64,000 nucleotides of DNA from Oceanobacillus sp. Castelsardo (GTDB taxonomy: Bacteria > Bacillota > Bacilli > Bacillales > Amphibacillaceae): NCBI RefSeq assembly GCF_001659985.1, contig NZ_LYCS01000002.1, positions 310,001 through 374,000 of the forward strand, given 5' to 3'. The position numbers were made by a program, and so were the translations under genes. Numbering within the stretch: the stretch's first letter is position 1; each line of letters begins with the position of its first letter. This document shows, one piece after another, positions 36,066 through 45,054 of the stretch. Under the pieces are notes generated by a model. The model saw only the letters and a program-made list of their open reading frames with translations. It had not been told where the DNA came from and ran no database searches.

Positions 36066-37448
36066 CTATATGACTCTATCTGCTTCAAAAATTTTCCCTA
36101 GGTTCAAAATATTTTTAGGATCTAAAACAATCTTAATATCCTTCATTATGTTAAGCGCTTCCCCATGCTGTAGCTTTTGATACTTCATTTTCCCCAAGCC
36201 TACACCGTGTTCCCCCGTACAAGAACCTCCTAGTTTTAAAGCGTGCTGCACTATTTGTTCATTTACATTGTTTGCCATTTCCATATCCGATGGGTCATTA
36301 GGATTAATTATTAAACCTGCATGAAAATTTCCATCCCCTATATGCCCAATTACTGCTCCCATTAGATTAGATTTTTCTAAAACTTTCCTCGCGAATTCTA
36401 GTGCTTGTGGGGTTTTTGAAATTGGAACACAAACGTCTGTATTCATCATTGTTTTGCCGGGGTTATGGTGTAGATACAAGTAGTACAAGTTATGTCTCAT
36501 TTCCCATAATTCGGCCCTTGCTTTTGTATCTTCCCCTACTTCAAAGTGACTACATCCATTCTGTTCAAATATTTCTTTTATCATATCAACTTCATGCCTC
36601 ATGGTTGACTTATGACTGTGAATTTCTAGGAATAGGGTTACGCCCTCTTTATAATTGGTACCATTGGCTTGATTTATTTGTTTTATAGATAATGCATCAA
36701 TTAAATCACTGCGTGCTATGGAACTTCCTATTGAAAGGGCAGCCACTGTTGCCTTTGCCGCATCGTACACAGAAGGAAAAAGCGCAATCCCCGCTACTAT
36801 CGACTCGGGGATTCCATAGACTTTTAATGTAATTTCACTAAAAACCCCTAATGTCCCTTCTGAGCCAACAAATAATTCGGTTAAATTATACCCGGAGGAT
36901 GACTTTTTCGCTTTACTACCAGTACGAATCACTCTTCCATCAGATAAGACTACTTCTAAGTCAAGAATATTTTCCTTCATGTTTCCGTACTTCACAGCGG
37001 TTGTTCCACTTGCATTTGTGGATACCATCCCCCCTATACTAGCATCCGCACCAGGGTCAACAGAAAAGAAGAGTCCATGTTTACCTAATTCTTTATTTAA
37101 TTCTTTTCTTGTAACTCCTGGCTGAACTTTTACTAATAAATCATCAGGATTAATTTCAAGAATTTGATTCATTTGACCAAAATTTATGGAGATTCCTCCT
37201 TTTAACGGAATAGCCTGTCCCTCTAGCCCGGAGCCAACACCAAATGGTACAACAGGTATTTCACTATGATATGCAATTTTCATCAAGTCAGATATTTCAT
37301 TTGTTGTTTTTGGACAGACTACAACATCTGGTAGATTAGGAGGATGAAAGGACTCATCTCTACTATGTTGTTTTCGTATCGTTTCATTTGTACTTACACG
37401 TTCTTTTGGAATAACCTTTTGTAGCTGTTTCATAATGTCCAAGCTCAT
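36066..37448 (-). CDS. FAD-linked oxidase, GlcD/D-lactate dehydrogenase type
   Basis: The 460-residue protein has a PCMH-type FAD domain (PFGVGSGLEGQ, PGADASIGGMVSTNASG, VGSEGTLG) and the C-terminal histidines IGHIGDGNFH and TGEHGVG that bind metal and substrate. Members oxidise D-lactate, glycolate or other D-2-hydroxy acids to 2-oxo acids. No GlcE or GlcF partner is seen. ATG 37448 with GAAGGTG is chosen over an upstream GTG. It could deal with a 2-hydroxy acid made in the pathway. Confidence 0.85.
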   Translation of the reverse strand: MSLDIMKQLQKVIPKERVSTNETIRKQHSRDESFHPPNLPDVVVCPKTTNEISDLMKIAYHSEIPVVPFGVGSGLEGQAIPLKGGISINFGQMNQILEINPDDLLVKVQPGVTRKELNKELGKHGLFFSVDPGADASIGGMVSTNASGTTAVKYGNMKENILDLEVVLSDGRVIRTGSKAKKSSSGYNLTELFVGSEGTLGVFSEITLKVYGIPESIVAGIALFPSVYDAAKATVAALSIGSSIARSDLIDALSIKQINQANGTNYKEGVTLFLEIHSHKSTMRHEVDMIKEIFEQNGCSHFEVGEDTKARAELWEMRHNLYYLYLHHNPGKTMMNTDVCVPISKTPQALEFARKVLEKSNLMGAVIGHIGDGNFHAGLIINPNDPSDMEMANNVNEQIVQHALKLGGSCTGEHGVGLGKMKYQKLQHGEALNIMKDIKIVLDPKNILNLGKIFEADRVI

Positions 37449-37726
37449 GATAATCACCTTCCTTATTTATAATGGGCACCTTCTCAACTAGAAAGAATAA
37501 AAGAAAATACTATTTTCCCCCGCACTTACAGAATATATAATGATTTAAAACATATAATTGATTCTATTGTATTCATGTTCTTTATATAATATGAGATGTT
37601 AATGGTTAATAATAGATATTGTAGTAGGATTTTATTTTTCTATTAGATGCGAGTAATTGGTTTGATAAAAATAAAAAAGGTGATCATCGAATACAACTTC
37701 TATAAAAGGCTTTATTTTTCAGTTAA

Positions 37727-38497
37727 TCACGTCAACATGTAACCTCCATCTACAAGCATATCAATTCCTGTTATATAGGAAGCTTCTTTAGAGGATAAAA
37801 ATGCTATAGCGTTAGCAACTTCCTCCGGTTGACCCAAACGCTTCATCGTTGTTTTTTTGTTAATAATCTTCACTAATTTTTCTTTCCCTTTGTCCACCAT
37901 AGCGGTTTCTACAAAACCTGGAGAAATCGAATTAACCCGGATACCACTCCTAGAATACTCAAATGCCATGGCTTTTGTAAGATTAATAACGGAAGCTTTA
38001 GCTGCACTATAATGCGGAAATATTGCACCAGGCTTATGTCCCGATAAAGACGCTACATTAAGAATGGAACGATTTACATTAGGATTCTTACTCGATCCAT
38101 CCATCATCACTTTTCCAATCTTTTTCGATACTAGAAAGACACTATTTACATTTAAATTTTGAATTTCTTCCCATTTCTCAATAGAAGTTTCTTGAATAGT
38201 TGAATTGTATAATCCTCCGGCGTTATTAATAAGAACGGTTACATCTTCGAATTCCGTTTTCACATAATCTACTAAATTCTCTACCTCTTTTTCAGAAGTA
38301 ACATCACATGCAAATGGAAATGCTACCTTCTCATTCCGATTATTATTTATATCACTTGCTACTTTCTCCAATTTGGAAACTGTTCTTCCAACTAGAATTA
38401 CTTTGGCACCTTCTGAAGCTAATCTTTTCACCGTTGCTTCCCCAATTCCACTTCCAGCACCTGTTACAACTGCAATTGCATTTTCAAATCTCGTCAT
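37727..38497 (-). CDS. SDR family oxidoreductase
   Basis: The 256-residue protein has TGAGSGIGEAT, NNAGG and the S-Y-K triad (NVASLSGH...HYSAAKAS), and ends with GIDMLVDGGYML. It resembles classic NAD(P)-dependent SDRs of the FabG/glucose dehydrogenase type; the substrate is unknown. Two adjacent ATGs follow AGGGGG; the second has better spacing. It follows the crotonase at 38562 with 64 bases between, so is probably co-transcribed. Confidence 0.83.
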   Translation of the reverse strand: MTRFENAIAVVTGAGSGIGEATVKRLASEGAKVILVGRTVSKLEKVASDINNNRNEKVAFPFACDVTSEKEVENLVDYVKTEFEDVTVLINNAGGLYNSTIQETSIEKWEEIQNLNVNSVFLVSKKIGKVMMDGSSKNPNVNRSILNVASLSGHKPGAIFPHYSAAKASVINLTKAMAFEYSRSGIRVNSISPGFVETAMVDKGKEKLVKIINKKTTMKRLGQPEEVANAIAFLSSKEASYITGIDMLVDGGYMLT

Positions 38498-38561
38498 CAT
38501 TATCCCCCTAATTTTATTGAATTTCTTATTACATTTTTCTAGATTTTTCTTTTACTCCGTT

Positions 38562-39404
38562 TTATTTGAACTTGCGCTCTTTCCACCACGGGACAAAGTC
38601 TGGCATATCAGAGCTTACCCTTAAACTAAAGTTGGGTTTACGTTTTTCGAGAAAGGCTTGTACTCCTTCTTGAACATCTGCATTTCTTCCAGTCCAGTAT
38701 ATATATTTAGATTCCACTTTATGAGATTCCATTGGGTGATCCGCACCTAGCATTCTCCACATTAATTGTCTATTTAATGCGACAGACATAGCCGATGTAT
38801 TTTCAACAATCTCATTTGCAAGTTGTCTTGCTGTAGGCAATAATTCATCCGCCGTTACTACTCGACTAACTAACCCATGTTCCTTTGCTTCCCTAGCCGA
38901 AAAAATTCTACCAGTTGACACCCACTCCATCGCTTGACTAATTCCAACAATTCTTGGTAAAAACCATCCACTACACGCTTCTTGTGTAATCCCTCTACGC
39001 GCAAAAACGAATCCCATTTTTGCATTCTCAGAAGCAATTCGTATATCCATTGGCAAAGTCATGGTGATTCCAACTCCAACTGCTGAACCATTGATTGCAG
39101 CAATAATTGGTTTGTTAAGTTCATAGATTCGTAGAGAAACTAAACCACCACCGTCATGATAGTCTTCCATAGGGGTATCAGATTGAAATATGCTAGCGTC
39201 TTTATCTAAATCAGCACCAGCACAAAACGCTTTACCTTCTCCAGTCATAATGATCACTCTTACTTCATCATTTCTGTCTGCATGTTCCAAAGCTTGAATA
39301 ATCTCTTCCCCCATATACTCGGTATAAGCATTCAATCGGTCTGGTCGATTGAGCGTAATCGTCATGATATTGTCCACAATATCTGTTTTAATTGTTTTAA
39401 ACAT
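38562..39404 (-). CDS. Crotonase/enoyl-CoA hydratase family protein
   Basis: The 280-residue protein has GKAFCAGADL, INGSAVGVGITMTLPMD and the GFVFARRGITQEACSGWFLPR segment. One acidic residue is kept in QEACS and the first hydratase glutamate is missing. It is longer than usual and ends VPWWKERKFK, as in a group common in Actinobacteria. Hydratase or isomerase activity is likely; the exact reaction is unsure. Confidence 0.82.
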   Translation of the reverse strand: MFKTIKTDIVDNIMTITLNRPDRLNAYTEYMGEEIIQALEHADRNDEVRVIIMTGEGKAFCAGADLDKDASIFQSDTPMEDYHDGGGLVSLRIYELNKPIIAAINGSAVGVGITMTLPMDIRIASENAKMGFVFARRGITQEACSGWFLPRIVGISQAMEWVSTGRIFSAREAKEHGLVSRVVTADELLPTARQLANEIVENTSAMSVALNRQLMWRMLGADHPMESHKVESKYIYWTGRNADVQEGVQAFLEKRKPNFSLRVSSDMPDFVPWWKERKFK

Positions 39405-39575
39405 ATTGATTCCCTCCCTATTTAAAAGGCTAAAATCTCCCCCGGATGCTCAAGCTAATTTAATGCACCAATTCGATAAGATAAATTGAATCTTTAATTT
39501 ATTCCATTAACCCGCTCCATTCTTTTTTATCTATCATCACTATATGAATAACATTCCACTTTAAAATCCAATATT

Positions 39576-40367
39576 TTAGCTTTGAGTGTCCGATAGAATA
39601 GAGTACACAATATTTATAGAACTATATTCCCCTTTTGAATACTCCTCCACTCTATATTTCTTTGCAAATAAAGTTTTGTCTATTTCTAATACGGAATAAC
39701 CCTTCTTGTGTAAATCCATTACCGATTCGTATATTCCTTGTAAGTTATTTAACTTAGTTTTCAACTTTTCCCTTCCATCCGGTAAGTAGCCTGCATGAGA
39801 ACAGTACATTGCTCCAAAATCTAATTTTAATAACTTTTGTATGCTATTCATCATCTTTGAGACTGACTCAGATTTCATTAGTACCTTAATCGTTGGTAAA
39901 ATAAAAATATCACCAGAGAACAATCTACCAGTTTCCTTATTAAATAATGAAACATGGTCATCTGCATGTCCTGGTGTATAAATGGCCTCCCATTCTAAAT
40001 GTCTAGATTGTATGCTGTCCTCTAATGGTAAAGTTTGAAATTCCTTTCGAATCCCCCATGCCCTTTGGCGATATTCCGGATAATCGGCCGAACTATGACA
40101 AACCTTCATACCCTTTGGATGAATATAAATGGGGACACTTTTGTTTTTTTGGATCCATGAAGCCGTACCTGCATGATCCTCATGACTATGGGTTAGCGTA
40201 ACTGAATCAAAATGATGTCGGTTGTAAAAAGCTATTAATTTGTTTTCTAATATTTGTGGTCCTGTATCTATTAACATCCCATCCACTAAATAAAGATAAA
40301 CAGAATTTTTACTTGGCGTCTCTGCTTTCACACAAGTAACTTCATTATGCATAGAAATATCAATCAT
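39576..40367 (-). CDS. Metallo-beta-lactamase fold hydrolase
   Basis: The product (263 residues from ATG 40367) has the HxHxDH metal motif THSHEDHAG, then TPGHADDH and FSGDIF for the remaining ligands. It is of the glyoxalase II/thioesterase-like type, so it may hydrolyse a CoA or other thioester or a lactone. AGGGGG lies ten bases before the chosen ATG; an upstream GTG frame lacks a site. Confidence 0.8.
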   Translation of the reverse strand: MIDISMHNEVTCVKAETPSKNSVYLYLVDGMLIDTGPQILENKLIAFYNRHHFDSVTLTHSHEDHAGTASWIQKNKSVPIYIHPKGMKVCHSSADYPEYRQRAWGIRKEFQTLPLEDSIQSRHLEWEAIYTPGHADDHVSLFNKETGRLFSGDIFILPTIKVLMKSESVSKMMNSIQKLLKLDFGAMYCSHAGYLPDGREKLKTKLNNLQGIYESVMDLHKKGYSVLEIDKTLFAKKYRVEEYSKGEYSSINIVYSILSDTQS

Positions 40368-40422
40368 ATTGTTGAATCCCCCTATTGCCACTTGAAGTAA
40401 AATAAAAGCAACAGATAAATAA

Positions 40423-40460
40423 AATTTCAGTGGGGATCATACAAAATCCCCCACTGAAAT
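40423..40460 (-). terminator. Terminator of the ACAD11-like gene
   Basis: Arms 40423-40436 and 40446-40460 pair (ATTTCAGTGGGG with CCCCACTGAAAT), with TTTTATTTAT beyond on the minus strand. Confidence 0.75.
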
Positions 40461-40466
40461 ATCCTT

Positions 40467-41702
40467 TTACTTAACGATTGCTTCTTTTGATTTCTTGTTT
40501 CTTCTCTCACGGATCTCTAACTTCGCAATATCTCGAATGTGTACTTGATCCGGCCCGTCTACAATTCGAAGTGTTCTTGCATGTGCATAATGTTCAGCCA
40601 ACGGAAAGTCTTGCGAAACTCCTCCGCCACCATAGACTTCTATTGCTCGATCAATTACATTTAATGCAACTCCTGGAACCGCAACTTTTATCATGGCAAT
40701 CTCCTTACGTGCTGCTTTCGCTCCATACTGATCAATCTTATGGGCTGTGCTAAGTGTTAATAATCTTACTTGCTCAATTTCCAACCTGCTCTCTGCTATT
40801 TGAGCCCGAAGCACATCTTTATCAATTAGTTTGGAACCAAATGCCTCTCTATCTTCCGCGCGGTCAATTAATAAATCTAATGCACGTTCCGCTTGTCCAA
40901 TACCACGCATTGCATGATGGATACGGCCGGGACCTAACCTACCCTGTGCAATTTCGAAGCCACGACCCTCACCTAGAATTAAGTTAGATGCCGGTACTCG
41001 CACATTATTAAAGTGTACTTCTCCATGACCCGTTGGTGCGTGGTCATAACCAAATACTTTTAATGGACGTTTTACCTCCACCCCAGGTGTATCCATTGGA
41101 ACTAAAACCATTGATTGTTGTTTATATGTGTCCGAATTAAAGTCCGTTTTCCCCATAACAATAGCAATTTTACACCTCGGATCTAATGCTGATGTAGACC
41201 ACCATTTTCTTCCGTTAATTACATACTCATCACCGTCACGAATAATTTCTGTTTGAATATTTGTCGCATCAGAAGAAGCAACAGATGGTTCCGTCATCGA
41301 AAAGATTGATCGAATTTCCCCCTCTAATAATGGAGTTAACCATCTTTGCTTTTGCTCATCGTTACCGTACTTAATTAGTACCTCCATATTTCCAGTATCA
41401 GGGGCGTTACAATTAAAGATTTCAGGTGCAATTAAGGATCGTCCCATAATCTCACATAAGTATGCATATTCATAATTTGTTAACCCTTTACCATATTGTT
41501 CATCCGCATAAAAAAGATTCCATAATCCTTGTCTTTTTGCCTTCTGCTTCAATTCTTCTATAATTGGCGGAATTGTCCAACGGCTATCGGCTGTTTCTAA
41601 GTATGCCTCTACTTCCTTCTCGGCAGGGTAAACATGCTTCTCCATAAAATCTATTAATTCTTCCCTTAGTCTTTCTGCATAACTAGATATTTCTTTTAAC
41701 AT
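40467..41702 (-). CDS. Acyl-CoA dehydrogenase, ACAD10/ACAD11-type
   Basis: The 411-residue protein follows the dehydrogenase half of ACAD10/ACAD11. Shared blocks include [67 protein letters not shown] and DGPDQVH. The usual MCAD glutamate is aspartate D382 here, as in the animal proteins' DGPDEVH. In that family a 4-phosphoacyl-CoA made by the kinase domain is converted to enoyl-CoA. The matching kinase is a separate gene at 28925. It is monocistronic, with a dyad in its promoter region. Confidence 0.87.
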   Translation of the reverse strand: MLKEISSYAERLREELIDFMEKHVYPAEKEVEAYLETADSRWTIPPIIEELKQKAKRQGLWNLFYADEQYGKGLTNYEYAYLCEIMGRSLIAPEIFNCNAPDTGNMEVLIKYGNDEQKQRWLTPLLEGEIRSIFSMTEPSVASSDATNIQTEIIRDGDEYVINGRKWWSTSALDPRCKIAIVMGKTDFNSDTYKQQSMVLVPMDTPGVEVKRPLKVFGYDHAPTGHGEVHFNNVRVPASNLILGEGRGFEIAQGRLGPGRIHHAMRGIGQAERALDLLIDRAEDREAFGSKLIDKDVLRAQIAESRLEIEQVRLLTLSTAHKIDQYGAKAARKEIAMIKVAVPGVALNVIDRAIEVYGGGGVSQDFPLAEHYAHARTLRIVDGPDQVHIRDIAKLEIRERRNKKSKEAIVK

Positions 41703-41807
41703 ACAAATTCCTCCTCTGAAATTAAGTTGAATTACAATAATGGTTATTGCCTATTGACCTAATTCCCTAAGATGCCTAATCACATTTCTTGTTAATAATT
41801 AGCCTTT

Positions 41808-41833
41808 AATTTCTGAATCTAATTCCAGAAATT
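41808..41833. promoter_or_regulatory. 26-bp dyad upstream of the ACAD11-like gene
   Basis: AATTTCTG (41808-41815) and CAGAAATT (41826-41833) are perfect outer arms with an inner GAAT/ATTC. On the minus strand it overlaps a possible -10 (TAGATT) placed 17 bases after TTGAAC. Confidence 0.45.
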
Positions 41834-41989
41834 ATTGTGTTCAAATGTGATACCAATTATTCTGTATATTTAAAATTCTATCATTGTTCTATTTTTTACA
41901 CAATTAAACTAATAATATTGGAAATATTTCTGTTCTGTTATTTATTTTATGAATATTGAGCAGTTACTCATATGAAAAAATTCAAAAAT

Positions 41990-42020
41990 AGGCTTGCGTC
42001 ATTTGGTTATACGCATGCCT
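41990..42020 (-). terminator. Terminator of the thioesterase operon
   Basis: AGGCTTGCGT pairs with ACGCATGCCT (one mismatch), followed on the minus strand by ATTTTTGAATTTTTT. Confidence 0.65.
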
Positions 42021-42096
42021 TATTTCCACTTATAAATAATATGAAAAAGTACAAATCATAGATTGTTCATACCCTTTCTATTTATTTTCTTCTGAC

Positions 42097-42513
42097 TTAA
42101 GTATTTAGATTACGTTCTAAATAACCCCTTATTTCAGCTGGAATAGGTTGAGATGTTTGTTCTGAATAATTAAAACTTACAAGTGTTGCAGAAGCCCGGA
42201 TAACCACTTGATCGGTATTCGCATTTGTAATCACATGATTAAAGGTAAAACTCTTATTTCCAATATGTGAAATAGTTGTTTTTACTTTTAGAATATCCCC
42301 AGCATATGCTTGTGAAATATAATCACATTTGGTTGAAGCTAAAATAAAATTATTTAAAGAATGCTTTTCTTTTTTGTTAACCTGTTTAAATTTCTGAGTA
42401 ATATATTTTGTTCGTGCCTCTTCTAGGTATAAAAAATAACTTGTATTATTCACATGACCAGCGGCATCGGTCTCACTGAAACGTACATATACTTCAATTT
42501 CATTAGTTTCCAT
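42097..42513 (-). CDS. Acyl-CoA thioesterase, 4HBT/YbgC hotdog type
   Basis: The 138-residue hotdog protein has the RFSETDAAGHVNN motif with the catalytic aspartate (about D16) and a partner helix LEEARTKYI. It should release free acids from CoA esters, perhaps to free CoA during blocked oxidation. ATG 42513 follows GGAGGG by about five bases. A hairpin overlaps the upstream leader. Confidence 0.82.
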   Translation of the reverse strand: METNEIEVYVRFSETDAAGHVNNTSYFLYLEEARTKYITQKFKQVNKKEKHSLNNFILASTKCDYISQAYAGDILKVKTTISHIGNKSFTFNHVITNANTDQVVIRASATLVSFNYSEQTSQPIPAEIRGYLERNLNT

Positions 42514-42532
42514 ATTACCCTCCATTAGTATG

Positions 42533-42560
42533 TTCCCACCTATCATTTCATAGGTGGGAG
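42533..42560 (-). terminator. Hairpin between thiolase and thioesterase genes
   Basis: TTCCCACCTAT (42533-42543) and ATAGGTGGGAG (42550-42560) form a stable stem with a six-base loop and no T-run. It may be a weak terminator, attenuator or mRNA stabiliser inside the operon. Confidence 0.45.
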
Positions 42561-42597
42561 TACTATCTTTTTCCTTTTACCTACTACTATTCTTTTA

Positions 42598-43767
42598 CTA
42601 TTCTTTTTCAATAATGGTTGCTATTCCTTGACCTCCACCGATACATGCCGTTATTAGTGCATATCTTCCTTCAGTTCTTTCTAATTCATATACCGCTTTT
42701 GTAACAAGGATCGCACCTGTTGCGCCGAGTGGATGTCCATGTGCAATCGCACCACCATTCACATTTAGTTTTTCGGGATTAAAGGATAGTTCGCGATCAC
42801 AAGCAATTACTTGCGCAGCAAAAGCTTCATTTAGCTCTATCAAATCGAAATCTTCTAATTGAAGACCTGATTTCTCCATTACCTTCTTTGTTGCTGGTAC
42901 AGGCCCAATCCCCATTATATTAGGATCCACTCCCGCCACAGCTGTTTCACGAATGACTGCTAATGGTTTTAACCCTTGTTTTTCCGCTTTTTCACGAGAC
43001 ATGATTACAAGTGCAGAAGCTGCATCATTCAGTCCAGAACTTGACCCAGCCGTAACGCTACCATCTTTAAGAAAGGCAGCTGGGAGTTTTGATAGTCCTT
43101 CAATCGTTGTATTTGGGCGAGGATGCTCGTCTTTATAAAAAGTAATTGGTTCTCCTTTTCTGATTGGAACGGTTATTGGAACAATTTGTTCATCAAAACG
43201 ACCTTCTTCCATCGCTATAGCCATTCTTTGTTGACTTCTAAGAGCAAACTCATCCTGTTCCTCTCTTCTAATATTATATTTTTTTGCTAGATTTTCTGCA
43301 GTTATCCCCATAGGAGGATCTCCAATTTCTTTTGGTGAAAGTTGAGAGTTTCTAAACCTTGGCAGCATCGGAGCATATGGTTTTTCAGGTCTATCCATAA
43401 GATAAGGTGCTCGACTCATACTTTCCGTTCCACCCGCTATATAAACTTCACCTTCGCCTGCTCTAATTGCCTGAGCTGCTAATGCAACTGCATTAATTCC
43501 TGACCCACATTGTCTATCGATCGTTAAACCTGGAAGATTAATAGATAATCCAGCTTGTAATGCGGTTAATCTAGCAATATTTCCACCACCACTTAATACA
43601 TTTCCAAAAATCACATCATCAATTTCTTCTGGGTTTACTTTGGCACGTTTAACCGCTTCTTTAATTACTTCTGCACCATATACATGAGCTGGAACGGTGG
43701 CTAATGCTCCCCCTTGTCTAGCAATTGGTGTCCGAACAGCTGAAACAATGACTGCATCTCTTTTCAT
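42598..43767 (-). CDS. Acetyl-CoA acyltransferase (thiolase)
   Basis: The 389-residue thiolase has C87 (DRQCGSG), H345 ([10 protein letters not shown]) and C375 (ACIGGGQG). It catalyses the last step of beta-oxidation, cutting 3-oxoacyl-CoA with CoA. It lies directly after the MaoC pair, with ACAD and FabG upstream, so one operon codes a full oxidation cycle. Confidence 0.92.
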   Translation of the reverse strand: MKRDAVIVSAVRTPIARQGGALATVPAHVYGAEVIKEAVKRAKVNPEEIDDVIFGNVLSGGGNIARLTALQAGLSINLPGLTIDRQCGSGINAVALAAQAIRAGEGEVYIAGGTESMSRAPYLMDRPEKPYAPMLPRFRNSQLSPKEIGDPPMGITAENLAKKYNIRREEQDEFALRSQQRMAIAMEEGRFDEQIVPITVPIRKGEPITFYKDEHPRPNTTIEGLSKLPAAFLKDGSVTAGSSSGLNDAASALVIMSREKAEKQGLKPLAVIRETAVAGVDPNIMGIGPVPATKKVMEKSGLQLEDFDLIELNEAFAAQVIACDRELSFNPEKLNVNGGAIAHGHPLGATGAILVTKAVYELERTEGRYALITACIGGGQGIATIIEKE

Positions 43768-43784
43768 TCTTTTACACTCCTCTT

Positions 43785-44189
43785 CTATTGATAAATTTTA
43801 AATCTAACGTTACCTTTTATAGCTACTTTTCCGTTTGCTTTAACGGCCATCACATCGAAGTCTAAGTAATTTTCATGAACTTCATCTAAAACCGCCTTCA
43901 ACGTAATAACATCATCTAAAAACACCATATCTGCAAAGCGAATCTTATAATCTTGAATAAACCCTTCCTCTAAATACGGTGTAAATAGCTTGGATAAATT
44001 GCCCATTGTCCACATTCCATGAGCAATAATTCCAGGCAATCCAGCTTTTGTAGCTTCTTTGTCAATCGTGTGGATAGGATTAAAATCGCCTGAGGCCCCC
44101 GCATATTTAATTAAATCAATTCGGGAGACAGGTTCTAGGCTAATTTCATTCAACACTTCGCCAATCTTCATATCTATTAAACGATTCAT
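43785..44189 (-). CDS. MaoC-like (R)-enoyl-CoA hydratase, catalytic subunit
   Basis: The 134-residue hotdog protein carries the hydratase 2 motif with D35 and H40 in ASGDFNPIH. It overlaps the upstream FAS1-like dehydratase gene by four bases, as in HadA-HadB and ChsH1-ChsH2 style heterodimers. It would hydrate trans-2-enoyl-CoA to the (R)-3-hydroxy product, matching the FabG-type SDR encoded upstream. Confidence 0.85.
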   Translation of the reverse strand: MNRLIDMKIGEVLNEISLEPVSRIDLIKYAGASGDFNPIHTIDKEATKAGLPGIIAHGMWTMGNLSKLFTPYLEEGFIQDYKIRFADMVFLDDVITLKAVLDEVHENYLDFDVMAVKANGKVAIKGNVRFKIYQ

Positions 44190-44635
44190 TTAGACAATTC
44201 CTTTCTAATTGTTTCCGTGATAATGATAGATTGATCTTCTGTAAAAATAGTATTTCCTTCAGCATCTTCTCCGTATCTTTTTAAAACAATGAAACCTAGC
44301 AAACCGAGACTTGCTTTCTTTTCATAATAATCTGCTACTTCAGTAAAACAATAAATAGTTTCCCCAACTAATAGAGGGCGTTCATAATGATATGTTTGCT
44401 CACCATGAATTAACCCAACATTTGGAAGATATAATTCGTTTATTTCACCGTAATCAAAGACACGTGGAAAGGTTGGTGGTGCAATATTTTTTTTATACCT
44501 TGACTGCCTTCCATATTCTTCATCGATAAATATTGGGTGTGAATCCCCTATAGATTCCGCGAATCTTTTTACCATGCCCCTTTCCACCATATTTTTAACT
44601 TTTTTGGATTTCTTCCCGATTACATTTTTATACAA
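44186..44635 (-). CDS. FAS1-like (MaoC-N) dehydratase subunit
   Basis: The 149-residue hotdog protein has RFAESIGDSHPIF and PPTFPRVFDYGE, typical of the non-catalytic HadA-type partner: the aspartate is kept but the histidine of GDxNPxH is not. I choose the TTG at 44633-44635, seven bases after GGAGGG; an upstream in-frame ATG would itself contain that site. The MITE-like element ends 11 bases upstream of this region, between this gene and fabG. Confidence 0.8.
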   Translation of the reverse strand: MYKNVIGKKSKKVKNMVERGMVKRFAESIGDSHPIFIDEEYGRQSRYKKNIAPPTFPRVFDYGEINELYLPNVGLIHGEQTYHYERPLLVGETIYCFTEVADYYEKKASLGLLGFIVLKRYGEDAEGNTIFTEDQSIIITETIRKELSK

Positions 44636-44660
44636 TAAAGTTCCCTCCATTATTCATGCT

Positions 44661-45050
44661 TGTTCAAAAAGGAGGATGAAAAGGACCGAGGTCGGCTAAA
44701 TGCGCAACGCCCTATTGCAACGCCGACACTAGCACGTCGTGTGCGTCGCAGTTTGAGGCGGCGTAGCTTTGAGCACCAGAACGTATGCAGTCAATACGTG
44801 AGTAGCGGACTTGCACAGGATGTGGTGACTTCGATGTTGCCCACAGGACGTGGGCGGTTTTAGTAGAAGTCCCCCTATAGCCAACGAGCTTCCACAGGAT
44901 GTGGTGACTTCGATGTTCGTCACAGGACAAGAAAAGCATCCGTGCTTAACATCGCACGCAGAAAAAGTGATTTTCTTTTTCAAGGACGTGACGGAACTTA
45001 GTCGAAGGTCCCCTGTACCGAAGTGTCATTTTCACCAGACTTTTTGAACA
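44661..45050. mobile_element. 390-bp MITE-like repeat element
   Basis: It is bounded by 11-bp inverted repeats TGTTCAAAAAG and CTTTTTGAACA. Base composition is clearly richer in GC than the neighbouring genes. Inside, a 25-bp sequence occurs twice (44814-44838 and 44893-44917, period 79), along with GCCCAC/GTGGGC and other small dyads. Its short overlapping frames in both strands do not look like genes. No transposase is coded and no clear target duplication is seen. Elements of this look are interspersed in Bacillaceae genomes, from memory. Confidence 0.65.
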
Positions 45051-45054
45051 TCCA

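Larger units (their letters stand above)
41703..42096. other. 394-base intergenic region
   Basis: No plausible gene. It contains the leader and dyad of the ACAD11-like gene (41808-41833) and the terminator of the thioesterase operon (41990-42020). The rest is AT-rich DNA with no structure I can name. Confidence 0.6.

Noticed and set aside
44660-45047. Several 65-84 residue frames on both strands inside the MITE-like element
   Set aside because: They overlap each other in repeat DNA, lack ribosome binding sites and have odd composition.
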